Shown here: in pieces, positions 20,105-30,607 of the stretch
How positions within the stretch are numbered: position 1 is the first letter of the stretch
Layout of the letters: each line of letters begins with the position of its first letter
Assembly (NCBI GenBank): GCA_003427395.1
Contig: BFEA01000478.1
Location: 993,995 to 1,029,669 of the forward strand
DNA: 35,675 bases
Direction of reading: 5' to 3'
Source: Chara braunii
Taxonomy: Eukaryota; Streptophyta; Charophyceae; Charales; Characeae
The notes under the pieces: model-generated
What the model saw: only the letters and a program-made list of their open reading frames with translations
What the model was told of the DNA's origin: nothing
The model's database searches: none
Translations under genes and position numbers: made by a program

Positions 20105-20984
20105 AGCGACAACCGTGAATGAGATTGTGAGACCTACCCTATTCTGCATCCTGCGCATGTGAGTGGTAGGCGGGTTTTGACCCTTTATGGCGGCCAACCG
20201 CCTCTGACCTCGAAAACTTGGAAACAGGTCTAGGGGTTTAACTTTGACAGTCCCCACGAACCTGAATGTCCAACTATAAAAAATTATAAATGGAAGAAAT
20301 AAAAGAGGATCTCCCTTTTCTCTCGATTCTAATGTCTTTAATCATTACGCATGGTCAGGGTGGACCTCACGAGTACACAAAGTATGAATGACGGGGTTAT
20401 AAAACAACTGTGAGACTCTCTTCAAAGGATATATGTATGATCGCAGTCAAAGTCAATCCGAACTTCAACTGTTCAAAACATACTTGCAGTCACATCAAGG
20501 ATTCAACATCGGCAAACCACGCACTACATGGGGTCAACTCCAACCACTCTCTGCACTTATACCCCTTGCTTTATCCATGTAAGCCCCAACCTTTGTCCAA
20601 CCTTCCAAAAGAAAACACTCAGTACTTTTTAAATTGTCATTTACTAAAAGTCTGAGTAAAACCCCCCAAAAAAATAAAAAACAAGAGCTAAGGCTTTAGG
20701 TTGAGTCACGAGAATGAGTTGAAATTGAATCATAAGCTTACTTGTTATCAAAAGATAACAGAAAATGATCCTCGTAGGATCAAGCTAAAACTAGTAAGAT
20801 CTTGAACCGGAATGATCAAAGAAGAATTGTAAAATAACACAGGTCAATCCGCAAACTAAAATTTAAGCATATGAAAAATGAACCTCCATATCACATCTTC
20901 CTCAATTTCTTTCAATGACAATTTTAAATTTACCTCTAAATAAGTGCAAAAAGAATAAGGAAAATTTCGACAACATCTCACGTA
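20105..20984. other. No gene recognised
   Basis: AT-rich sequence. The 81-codon + frame at 20410-20655 has no recognisable domain. Confidence 0.5.
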
Positions 20985-21670
20985 CATAGGATGGATTGCC
21001 AACACCTTTCCGATCAAAATATAATCTAACTCCTCAGGGTGAATTGCCAAGACTTTTCTTATCAAAATATAATCTAACTCCTCAAAACTAAGAAAATTTT
21101 GACAACACTCCCTCTAGAGAAAGTGTTTTTTTATAATTTATATTCGGTTGAATATGTAATTTGATAACGATCTTTAACTTTATAGAGTCAAATTTCGTCG
21201 AACTCTCTGATTTAGTAAATATTTGGCAGTATCTCATTTGGAGAAGTAGGCTTAGCGGATTTATACAAAATCAGATATGAACTCAAGGTAAAACTTGAGT
21301 CTTATGAAGACAAGATTTAACAAACTCTTAAGATTTGTAGAAATTTCAGCAGCAATTCCTATAAAAAAAATGTCTTTCCAAATTTTGTAAAAAACTAAAT
21401 ATAAAATTTAAAAATAACTCTGACTTTGCGATGTCGATTTTTGTCTAACTCTCGGGTTTAGTAAAAAATGGCCAACACTTCCCCTATAAAAGTAAGTTTC
21501 TCAGATTTCTACTAAGTCGGAAATGAAACTTAAGTGAAAAGTCGAAAATTTTTTTGAAGGCAAAATTTGACTAACTCCGTCAATTTGTAGAAATTTGGAG
21601 AGCAAAAACTCTGACTAAAGTGTCTTCCTAAAATTTATATAAAGTCGAGTATGATAAATAAACTTAGCTC
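20985..21670 (+). repeat. Degenerate tandem repeat, period approx. 124 bp, about five units
   Basis: The recognisable word (CAAATTT...CTAACTC...TTTGTAGAAATTT in its varied forms) recurs at about 21061, 21187, 21311, 21433 and 21560, spacings of 126, 124, 122 and 127. The first unit is preceded by a tighter duplication: ATAATCTAACTCCTCA occurs twice about 50 bp apart (21020 and 21069). The units are old and strongly diverged. Confidence 0.65.
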
Positions 21671-21907
21671 GAAAAATGCAGAAATTGAATGAACGTTTAT
21701 AGCTCCAACACATGGCGAGCATCGAAAACAACTATCCATCAAATTTGATACTCATACTAAGTAGAGCTCTCACTCAATCACATGCACGTTCATATCACAA
21801 TGAGTAAGTACTCTCACAAAAAATCCTAAGTTTTTTCTGCATAAGATATTTCATGGTCCCTTCAAATTATTAATAATTTGTCAATCTTACATTTGGCATG
21901 ACGCTAG

Positions 21908-22634
21908 ACCATTCAACTTAGAAACAATGTCCAACATTCCTTGGATTATACACGAACAGGTTGCACAACTGCTTCTCCTTCTTTGAGAATATAACTAAAC
22001 CATTCAGATTAGAAATAATGCATAGTCACCTTGAACTGTTTAAATATGCAAAATTTATTCACTCTCTAATTTGTCTTCAAAATATGGGCAGGCGACCGAG
22101 CTATTCAACTTAGAAACAATGTTCATATTTTCTAGTTTACTTCCAATTGTACTTTTAACTTTATCTCTCTTCTTAGTGATCTGGTTTAAGCTGAACCGTT
22201 TTTGCTTAGAAACAATGTTCAGTTGCATGTTCACATGTAAATATAGATAAAGTATTTCGAATTGAACTCATTTATGCTTATTGTGTGGCTTCAGGCTAAA
22301 CCATTTAGCTTAGAAACAATACTTAGCCCTTCATTAAAATCCTTTTTGAAAATAAAACAAGAGATTGAATCATTCAACTTAGAAATAATGTTCAGTCTAT
22401 CCCAAGTCACACAAAAGCATGAAAGTGGACCATTCAACTTAGAAACAATGTCAAACTTCAGTCAGAAACCCCAAAGAAAACAAATGTTTGACCTCAAAAG
22501 TCAAACTGTCAAATATAGACAAACCTTCATAAATAAACACAACAACCATGTCATTCAACTTACAAACAGTGTGTGGTCCTTCAAAAAACCAGCAAGTAAC
22601 ATAGCACTAGGCTATTCAACTTAGAAACAATGTC
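21908..22634 (+). repeat. Nine spaced copies of a 21-25-bp motif with unrelated spacers
   Basis: Consensus CCATTCAACTTAGAAACAAT followed by G, often TTCA. Copies start near 21909, 22000, 22101, 22196, 22301, 22370, 22430, 22551 and 22612. Spacers of about 35-100 bp look unrelated to one another. Three copies (22301, 22370, 22430) are in phase in the 120-codon + frame at 22262-22624, where they read P-F-[SN]-L-E-[TI]-[IM]. The layout resembles a CRISPR array, but irregular spacing, AT-rich DNA and eukaryotic context speak against that. Confidence 0.8.
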
Positions 22635-25600
22635 TTGCCTTGATTGACCCGGTCAAACACATGCAGAACCACCTTCCTCCCACCTTCCCTCAGTTCATCC
22701 TTTAGCCTGATTTCAGTCAAAACAAAATGAAACTGAAACTTACACATGCATTCCTTTCAGTTAATTTGATTAAGTTATGAGAAGAAAGCAAAAATCATAA
22801 AGGAACACATGCATATCTCTCAGATAAACTCGACAAATGTAGCGGTAGGGGATAGTTGATTCACACAAAGCAAGAGGAGGTTTACCTGACAGTTCCCTGC
22901 CTCAAGAACCTCGCCTAGGCTTCGCCAGAGCTCCGACAATCGATGGGGTAACCCCCCACAAAGGTCTTGTTGTGGTCCTAAGGGTTTTCAATCTCGCTCC
23001 GAACACAAATCATACTTAAATTTAAGAAGGATAGAAGAATAGGTTTCAGATGCTCGAGATTCGAGAATGGGACAGACGCTACCCGCATGAGAGGGTTTTG
23101 TTGCCTTGATGCGCTCGAGAGTCGCGCAATGGCGACCAGAAATCGCAGTCGGAGGGCCAGATAATGGCCAAATCATAGAGAAACAAGTGCCTTAATAGAC
23201 CTCCAAGTGGCAACGGTAACCCTTTTTGCGGAGCTTGGTCACTAGCACCCCTCCAGGTCACAATGTCGTCTCCACGAACCAAAATTTTGTTGCGTAGGCT
23301 AGAAGGGCAACGTTCAAGTAAAGCACACCCCCAAGGTGCATTATTCGATTTGCAGGCAAAATCCAGTGCTACACTGCAAAAGTAATGCGCGCAACGAAAG
23401 TACGGTGTCCGCGCACATCAAATGCAACAATGCATCACAAGACAGCGATGCATAACGAAGTACGTGGCAAAAAAAGCAATGCACTACTGAATGGCGCGAT
23501 GCACAACAAAACACAGTGCTCCCCCAGTGATACATAACAAGTGTATTGCCAAAACACAGTGTGACACTGTGTTCACAACAATGCACAATGAATGGCATTC
23601 TTAGACAACAAACCACAATGGAAACCAGATAATCGAAGTTGTTGAGAAACCAGATATGCATTGATATGACATAGACGAAGAACCAATGCGACGAACTCAA
23701 AACACCGGTGCAGAATCACAACAACATACTAAAATGTCAATGAAAGTATGTGTTTGCCACCATTGCAAATGTGAATGAAACTTCTGACGCTCAGCGCCCA
23801 GACAACAAACACACAATCATTCGCAAATCGCCACTGCTCAATAACAATCGAAGAACATGCAGATGCCGACCATATAGACCAACGCTATGATCAAATGTGT
23901 GTTGCTTTCTCTCCCTTCGACTTCCCTCTCTCTTTGTGCTCGTGCGTACTTCTGCTCACCCTCACCGCCAATAATTGAAGGACGTACTCTCTGCTTGAAG
24001 TCGGCCATGTGCATGGGTCAGCCGCAAGACTCAGCCAACCACGGCGATGAGGACGAACACGATGAGCCCCATAACCATGATGAAGAAGAAGCGTTCAACC
24101 GACACCTCAAACGCAACGATCAAGTTCAGCATGACAACAACGATAACAACCATCCGTAATAATGCAACGCCAACATCAATGGGCAGTGCTTATCATGAGT
24201 GGACTCTCGAAGACAAGCATATACAAGATCCTTGGGACGGGCAGCTGCGAGATATAGACGACGAGGCAACCGCATAGCACGAAGATTGCCATGTGGCACC
24301 GAGCACTCTACTGCAACTCGTTTTCCTCCTCTACTTACCAAATGTGCAAAATGAGAATGAATCTCCCAATAGAATAAGGGAGGATACACTTGACGTTAAG
24401 TGCGTTGAGGCTGCAATCCGGCAGTTGTAGTTGAGAAAAGGCAAATGAATCTTCCAGTAAAACCCAAATACATACATTAGACCTCCAATCTCCTTGCGAG
24501 ATTGTCCTCCCTAGCGTATCTTGATTTCACTCCCGGCCCTTCACTGTCCTTTCGATCACCACGATGAAACTAACGATCAAGACTGCCCTAACGTATGCAA
24601 CCTTCATAATTAAGTTGGCAGTCTCCACGACAAATATGCTAATGGCACCCACTTTTCTTCTCTCCAAATGTGCAAAATGAGTCTTTCCTAAAACAAGGTC
24701 CAAATACGTTGACTTAATAGTTGTAGATATGATGACGGCCTGCTCTACATCTTGTAGTACTCCGAAGGTATCCGTGATCAGCACCTTGACTACAATGGCG
24801 GCCACGAGTAGCGGCGCGTCCACCGTGACGATCACAAGCGGCTTAACAGATCACATGACTAAGACTATCACGAAGAGGGTCGAGATCATGATGAATACCA
24901 GTTAGATGTCGATGATCGTCGCAGGCACAATCATCAGAATGATCAATATGATCAAAGTGGCTAGGTGGGATCGCACGCATAAACAGTCGCACGGGCAGGA
25001 TGAGGACTAATCTCCCGATAGAACATCGGAAGGTACACCGTCGTTTTCACGGCGAGGTACGTGTCTCAGTTCTGCCCCTTTTCCTCCTCATGTCCCTCCT
25101 CTCCTCGTCACCTCGATCCCGCTGATTCTTTATCTGTCCTTCTTCGTCAATTCTCCAAGTTTCTTTCCTCCCCTCCCGATGCATCCGGCCAAACCCCTTA
25201 ACCGAATTCATACCGCCTTGAATGGGGGAAATGAGGCAGTTAACCTCGTGCGCGGGGACGACCACGAACAAGAGGGGTAACTATGGGCGGCGTGAGGGAG
25301 AAGGCCATGTCAACGAGAAGCAACGACTCCATTGCTACTAGTCTAGAACTTTGAAAATAAGAATGAATCTTCCCCTAAAATATGAGAAAATACATTTCTG
25401 TAATTTTATTCAAAAAACAAACTTTATTCCTTAGCACAACTCCTACTGCATGCATGAAATGAAACACTAACTTGGAGTTAAGATTAAAATCACCATCTTA
25501 TTCGCGGCACCTCATATCCCCACCCTACTACTTTGTTGCTCTCGCTTCCACTAGGAATAGAGTGAAACTTCGTTTTTCCGTTCTCGCCATATCTCCTCTC

Positions 25601-26210
25601 ACGATACTTCCACGCACCCTCTTCCTTTTCTTCTGCAAAGATCGCGTGCTCAAATCAAAATCTGACTTTGCCATCGGATTCGCCACACCTTATAAGCCCG
25701 GTTTCAATTTTTTGCTCGTTTGATTTGGTTAAGAATCGAGTGAGTAACACAATTTTCCCCCGCCATGTTCGTGTTTGTCCCCGTCCTCCTCGCGTCTTCA
25801 ACTTTAAATGCACGTCCAGGATCACCCCTGGCCTTTTGCCCTTATACCTAAGCTCAATAAAATGATTTGCATGTAAGCATCGTTGCAGACCTCCACCAAC
25901 TAGTACTTGTAGTATAACTCATAGTTAAACGAGTTTTTGCCCTTTTGTGGTAAATGAGATTTATGTTCTCGTTAAGCTCCTCCTAGGACACATGCTCTGC
26001 CTTCTAATAGACATGCCATGCCAGCCAGCCTCTCCGCTTCATATCGTCTCTTGCTTCGATCGGACGGGCCACAAGGGTGTGCACCTTGGATTGAGAGGCT
26101 GGGGCTGAGTCCCGACCCCCAGCCTTTTTACGAAGTGAGATAACATAAAAAAAATAGTGGTATTTCACTTGCGTCATAAGGCTCCCACTGGTCTCATTCA
26201 CGTGACTTCA
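22635..26210. other. No gene recognised; weak internal repeats
   Basis: Within 23380-23600 the words CAATGCA and ACAACAA recur in a degenerate way, with a palindrome ACACAGTGTGACACTGTGTT at about 23555. The 18-base word CCAAATGTGCAAAATGAG occurs at about 24338 and 24663, roughly 325 bp apart, and weaker relatives occur near 24990 and 25355. Short tracts at 24030-24160 and 24860-24960 would encode His/Asp/Asn-rich peptides. No ORF has a recognisable domain. Confidence 0.5.
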
Positions 26211-26320
26211 GTGGCATTCGAACTCGGGTTTGTGATTCGACAGCTCAAGGATGTACCAACTGAACCATGGCCAAACGGATCTGGGACCGGTCTCGGTACT
26301 AACACTAGACCCCCGCCCCA
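26211..26320 (-). mobile_element. tRNA-derived SINE, family S copy 4 (minus strand)
   Basis: Read on the minus strand: TACCGAGACCGGTCCCAGAT, then A box ATGGTTCAGTTGGTACATCC, a middle GAGCTGTCGAATCACAAACC and a perfect B box CGAGTTCGAATGCC. Order and spacing match copies 1-3. This is the copy with the best A and B boxes. Confidence 0.7.
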
Positions 26321-27072
26321 AAACAAAAAAAAAACTTAAAAATAATATTAAAAAAAAAGCAAGAACAAAAATATTGGAACTCATCAAGATTGGTCTTGCC
26401 AATCGAGTGGTCTCATTGTTGGCACCCTGCCAATCGGACCCATAACTGGGACCGACATCAAAAGCAAGGGGGATAGCCTTATCGAGGCCCTCTACCCCTC
26501 AGCCTCTTCAAACTGCTCCAATGCTCCTGCGTCGTCACCTGCTGGCCTTGATCCTTGTACCTGTGGCATAGAAATCAGACATCGTAACCAATAGTGCTTG
26601 GCCCAAGGCTAGGATTATCAATAGCAGTAATCCATATAGACGGGTACCGTCTCGTGTGTGGGGCTTTCTACTGCCCCAAGATCACATCTTGGCCTACCGA
26701 CCATATCCTCGGTCGCCGAATTTCCACCATTGGCGCACACGGGGCCTAGCTCCGCACACGGCCACCATGCTCACAACCCAACACGTCGAGGCTGCACCTT
26801 TTCTAACGTCACAGTCACGTTGTCGACCGAAAGAGATGATCTATCGACACGCCGATCGGACCGTGGACCTTGCGCCATGTCTGTCAACCACGAGGGGCTC
26901 GATCGGGGTTCCTGTAACCTGCAAGAAACAGTTACTCCACACGCACACGATGATGACTAGAACCGAATATGGATACAACAACGAGACTCTCACAACCCAC
27001 CGTTTAGAATAAACTAAAGAAATGCTTTCATTTAGTCCAGAACAATCGGTTTTGTTGTGCTACTTCCTGTAC
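26321..27072. other. No gene recognised
   Basis: Begins with an A-rich stretch (26325-26365). Overlapping + frames at 26656-27012 have no recognisable domain. Confidence 0.5.
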
Positions 27073-27132
27073 CAGGGTTAGATCCCGTGTCCAAGTCAGG
27101 AAAATCAGTATGAGTCCCAATTGATCTCACTA
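27073..27132 (-). mobile_element. Possible degenerate tRNA-like SINE
   Basis: Read on the minus strand: GTGAGATCAATTGGGACTC resembles the A-box region of family S copy 4, and CACGGGATCTAACCCTGG has the place and outline of a B box with several changes. It may be a strongly diverged family S copy. Confidence 0.35.
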
Positions 27133-27689
27133 ACAGTCTAGGACGAATCCTCCGCCCGATGGGGTGCCGCCGGTAGCGAGCCCACTGATCCCATGGAACA
27201 GTATTGAAACTCTCTGTATCCGAACCCGACTCTCGGACCCATTGAGGCCACAGCTCAAGGTCGAGTGACTCGAGTTTCACCATGAGTCCGTTAACGGCAC
27301 CGTCCTCCTCAAGGTAAAGTCCCAGATGTGCTCGTCGTCGGTCCTCGTGTCGCTGCCTCCAACCCCGACTGAGAAGTTATCTTGCCAAAAAACATTTATG
27401 TGTCTTATCCTCGGTTGAGGCTCCGTGGTCCCGACCCATGCCCTGATGTTTCGGCCTATCTGTGCTCAGTCCCGCGTCGCAGCCTGTCCGAGTTTGGATC
27501 TCGTGGCCCCGGGCGGATCCTAAAATTCTTGCTTGGTCATAAATGTCTAGGCGTGATCCCGAATGTCCCACCCTGGTTTCAGATATCACAACTCGAACAC
27601 AAATGGCGTCTGGTAGCCTCGGGGCCCACTGCAAGAGCCGCCCTAGGTCTCGTGTTCTGAAGTGTTATGAAAAACCTCGGCCTGACTTA
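27133..27689. other. No gene recognised
   Basis: GC-richer sequence. Frames on both strands (27377-27634, 27382-27660, 27543-27914) overlap and have no recognisable domain. Confidence 0.5.
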
Positions 27690-28135
27690 CATGGCCCGGC
27701 CTGTGGCCCGGCCTTCGTTCCAAGCCTCGACCTGTGCCCAAAAATCGGGCCCGCACCCAAAGTCCCAGCTTGCGCCCAAATTTCTGATCCGCGCTCAAAG
27801 TCCCATCTTGGGCCCGAATTTATGATCCGCGCTCAAAGTCCCAACTTGGGCCTGAAGCCCCGATCTGTGTCCCAAGGTCTCGCTCTGGGTTCGAGGTCCC
27901 AGTTTTGGCCCTAAGGTCTTGACTTCGGTTTGAGGTTCCGCCCTTTGCCACGGGTCCCAATCTCGTCCAAAGTTCCGATCTTGCCTGAAAGTTCCCGTCT
28001 GTGTCCGATGCACCGATCCATGCTCAAAGTTCAAGGCTAGGGCTCAAAGTCCGAGTTGTGTCCAAAGTTCAACTTGTTCCCAAAGTCCGACAGTGCTCAG
28101 ACAAAGTCTAGGTCCCGCATTCGAAGCTCAGGTCC
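27690..28135 (+). repeat. Degenerate minisatellite, unit approx. 20-25 bp
   Basis: Variants of CTCAAAGTCCCAACTTGGGC repeat across the tract: CCCAAAGTCCCAGCTTGCGC, CTCAAAGTCCCATCTTGGGC, later TCCAAAGTTCCGATCTTGCC. About 15-18 units by eye, increasingly diverged to the right. Confidence 0.75.
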
Positions 28136-28970
28136 TCCGGTCCGTGCCCTAGTGCCGACTCCCTCCCTGTTGCTGTACACACGCGTATGTGAGCGCACTC
28201 GAATTCTTATCGTGTTGGACAGTGCGCAGGTGAGCGCGCAGGTGCATGTGCGCAGATCCCGACTTTGCGTAACTATGCGCGGGTAAACGCAGTTGTACTC
28301 CTGCGAGCAGCGACTGCTCGCCGACGAACGCGGATGTGTCTGGTCGCTCGCTAGCACGCACGCCCTTATCGGTTGTGCATGCACGTATCCTTATCTGGCC
28401 TTAGCGTGTGTGCACGTGGCTCCACGTGTCTCAATCCCGTTCGTGAATAGGATGCGCGCGGGTGCACGTCGCTCTCCGTGGGGCCCAGAGTGTGCGTACT
28501 TGGCTCGCGCGCAACTCTTGCGCGCTTTTTTCCCGACAGCGCGTGTGTGTGCGACCCGCTGCGTGTGACCCACCCGATGGCGTGCGTTTGCTCACCCCTC
28601 TACGAGCGAGTACACACAGGTGCGTGCGACTTCCCGGTGAAGCGCGCGTCTCGCGCGGGAGCATGCGATCTCCCCCGTGTTCTATTCTGCTGCGCACGAG
28701 TGAGATCAGGTGCGAGTGAGCGCGCGCTGGTGAGCGCAGCCGCGCCCTCTTGGGCAGGCGCGCACGACCTCCTATCCTGTGTGCGTGAGCTCCGAACCGG
28801 TGCGAGCGAGCTCTGGACCGGTGAGCGGGAGTCCCTCTCTGCGCTGTGCGAGCTTCGATCCAGCGCACGTGGATGTGACCGCCCCCGATCTCGTGCAGCT
28901 GTGCATGCTCATTCCCAATCCGCGCACACGAGGTGCGCAGCTCGTGGGCCTGCGCCCAAGGCTATGGTGC
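28136..28970. repeat. CpG-rich, GCGC/GTGCG-rich block with short degenerate repeats
   Basis: Dense in CpG, with recurring words such as GTGAGCGCGC, GTGCGAGCGAGCTC and GGACCGGTGAGCG. Near 28780-28830 a unit of about 25-30 bp (GTGCG, GAGCTC, GAACCGG) repeats. The 209-codon + frame at 28478-29107 and the 145-codon minus frame at 28431-28868 are both open because the tract is GC-rich and repetitive. No gene is called. Confidence 0.6.
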
Positions 28971-29184
28971 ACACCGCCTTGCACTCGGGCTCTTCGCCAC
29001 TTCCCTCCTTCGAGCGTCCCCCATTCACCATCATTTCTCTTCCAGTCTCCTCGATTTCCCTTTGTCCATTCCCCATCACTTCTGCTAAACTCCCCCCTCC
29101 TTGGTGAGTTCGAATTTGTCTCCCTTCCTTCCATTCTTACCTTACGGTCTTCAATTTGAGGTCTTCCTCCTCCTCTCCCAGGGG
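28971..29184. other. No gene recognised; downstream end of the ORF train
   Basis: Pyrimidine-rich sequence between the CpG-rich block and the gag-like ORF. If the ORF train is a retroelement, any zinc knuckle and pol that would follow gag on the minus strand are missing here, so the element is truncated or interrupted. Confidence 0.5.
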
Positions 29185-30088
29185 CTACACCTTTCCCCAG
29201 ATATCTAGAACCGTTAATATATAAGACCTAGCGCTATGTCCTTTCATATCGTAGGCTAAGGCCTTGACATGCGCAAACGTCACCCTCTTTGTTGTGAGCT
29301 CCCGCACCACCATCTCTCGCTTCTCTCGTTGCAAGGTGCCTAGGAATATCCCGCACCTCTCTATTTGTGCCATAAGTCCTCCTTCCACTAGCGGGTTTGA
29401 GGTCTTCTCATATCTCCTGGCGAATGCCACTAGGCTCTCATTCTCGTCCTTTTTCATTTCTTTCAAGTCCTCGATAGAGTAGGAGATCTCATCACAAGCG
29501 AATGACCGAGTTACTTTCTCCCTGAATGTCAACCATTGGCCATCATCGGGAATAGCACCCCTCACTTCTCAGTCTATCTTAGGTGCAGTATGATGAAGGA
29601 AGTTAGCAATCATTTCTTGGTCGGTCCATTCCCCTCTCATACTAATGACTTCCGAGTCGTCCAAGAATTCAGAAACATTTCGCCTCGTGAATACCATCTG
29701 AACCCCGACAAAGGTCACGGTCGGTGGTTGATACAGAGGAGGCCCGAAGAAAGGAGGCATATAAGGGCTAGACGGGTATGTCATCGAATAGGGACTCCCT
29801 CTGTAAGGTTCCCCAGGGGTCTCTCTCCAGATGTCCCTAGGATCCGAATCTGTAAACCTAGTAGCCATCCTGGGCCTCGTCAGAGCCTCCTTTCTCCAAC
29901 TCTCTCCCTTAGCGCTTCACCCTTCCAGCTCCTTAGCCCAGATCTCTAATTCCCTCAATGCCTTTCTTAGTTTCTCAGCATCACTAATTGACTCTACGCC
30001 CATCTTCCATTCAGGGACTGTTCGTCCTCGATTCCTGTGTCTTCACGTCTCCTCCAATCGAAGTCAAATAAGTTTCTTCGGCGTCCAT
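29185..30088 (-). pseudogene. Retrotransposon Gag-like ORF (ORF9 of the minus-strand train), broken
   Basis: ORF9 starts at ATG 30086-30088. After an early frameshift near 30000 and a TGA, a Pro/Tyr-rich stretch (SPYMPPFFGPPLYQPP, about 29740-29790) is followed by a fold typical of Ty3/gypsy-type Gag capsid. It shows FLDDSEVI...WTDQEMIANFL, an in-frame TGA (29569-29571), then DDGQWLTFREKVTRSF, DENESLVAFARRYEKTSN and FLGTLQREKREMVVREL. Family knowledge: this pattern (W...F...F, then L...Y...F, then F..GL) marks retrotransposon Gag proteins that assemble particles. No CCHC knuckle, protease or RT follows within the window. The sole block between TGA and the end is 127 codons. Confidence is good for Gag-like, low for the exact clade. 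Confidence 0.65.
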
Positions 30089-30103
30089 CTTTCCTATCTA
30101 ATC

Positions 30104-30607
30104 TTAAGATACTCTGTTCAAAGTTGCCGAGATTCTGCCAATCGAACCTTCTAGAATTTCCTGTAATGCCTCGAAGTCAGTGTCCTTTCCCTCTGCTCTA
30201 ACAACTAGAGTGGTGGTCAGCACAACCTTCGAGTAACGCAAGTTAGCTTCCAAGGTCCTTAATAAAACCCCATCAACTACAACCTTAGAAAGCTCTCCGA
30301 ACTCTCCGGCGTCCTCCCTCGATTTCGTTTTTTCCCTAGCTATGGTTTCTCTCCACGTCCAAAAAAACGTCTCTCCTTCAAACGGTCTCGTGTGGATTTC
30401 AATTTTTGCCAATTGGAGTTCATCCGCCGCTTGCCATATTGCACATATTATTGCTTCCTTAACTGTCTTTCTAGCACACTCAGCCTCCTCCTCCGGACTT
30501 AACCTCTCTTCATGTATCACGTCCACTCTAGCTCGCACCAAGGATCCTTCTATCTTTGCCGCACCAACCAGTTGATACTTCTTGTTCTCCCCTTGCTTGC
30601 TAGCCAT
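30104..30607 (-). CDS. ORF8: intact small protein of unknown family, beta/alpha domain
   Basis: Runs from ATG (30605-30607) to a stop at 30104-30106, 167 codons, with no internal stop or frameshift. It is the only long intact member of the train. The start was chosen because ATGGCTAG overlaps the TAG of ORF7 by 8 nt, and because most neighbours also start Met-Ser/Ala/Thr. By eye the order is strand (KYQLVGAAKI), strand (VRARVDVIHEE), a helix rich in Ala/Glu (ECARKTVKEAIICAIWQAAD), then strand (LAKIEIHTRPF), followed by a mixed C-terminal half. ORF2 shows a comparable order ending in DVHT-stop-P. No signal peptide or membrane segment is evident. Function unknown. Confidence 0.55.
   Translation of the reverse strand: MASKQGENKKYQLVGAAKIEGSLVRARVDVIHEERLSPEEEAECARKTVKEAIICAIWQAADELQLAKIEIHTRPFEGETFFWTWRETIAREKTKSREDAGEFGELSKVVVDGVLLRTLEANLRYSKVVLTTTLVVRAEGKDTDFEALQEILEGSIGRISATLNRVS

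Noticed and set aside
21908-22634. CRISPR array
   Set aside because: Motif copies vary, spacers differ greatly in length, there are no cas genes, and the context is eukaryotic. Kept as a spaced-repeat finding instead.
24031-24277. His/Asp-rich protein gene
   Set aside because: Short overlapping frames of GAT/CAT/AAC-like triplets with no start context or domain. More likely simple-sequence bias.
28431-29107. 209-codon + frame and 145-codon minus frame in the CpG-rich block
   Set aside because: Both strands are open at once because stops are rare in GC-rich repeats. The peptides are Arg/Ala/Cys-rich and repetitive, with no domain.
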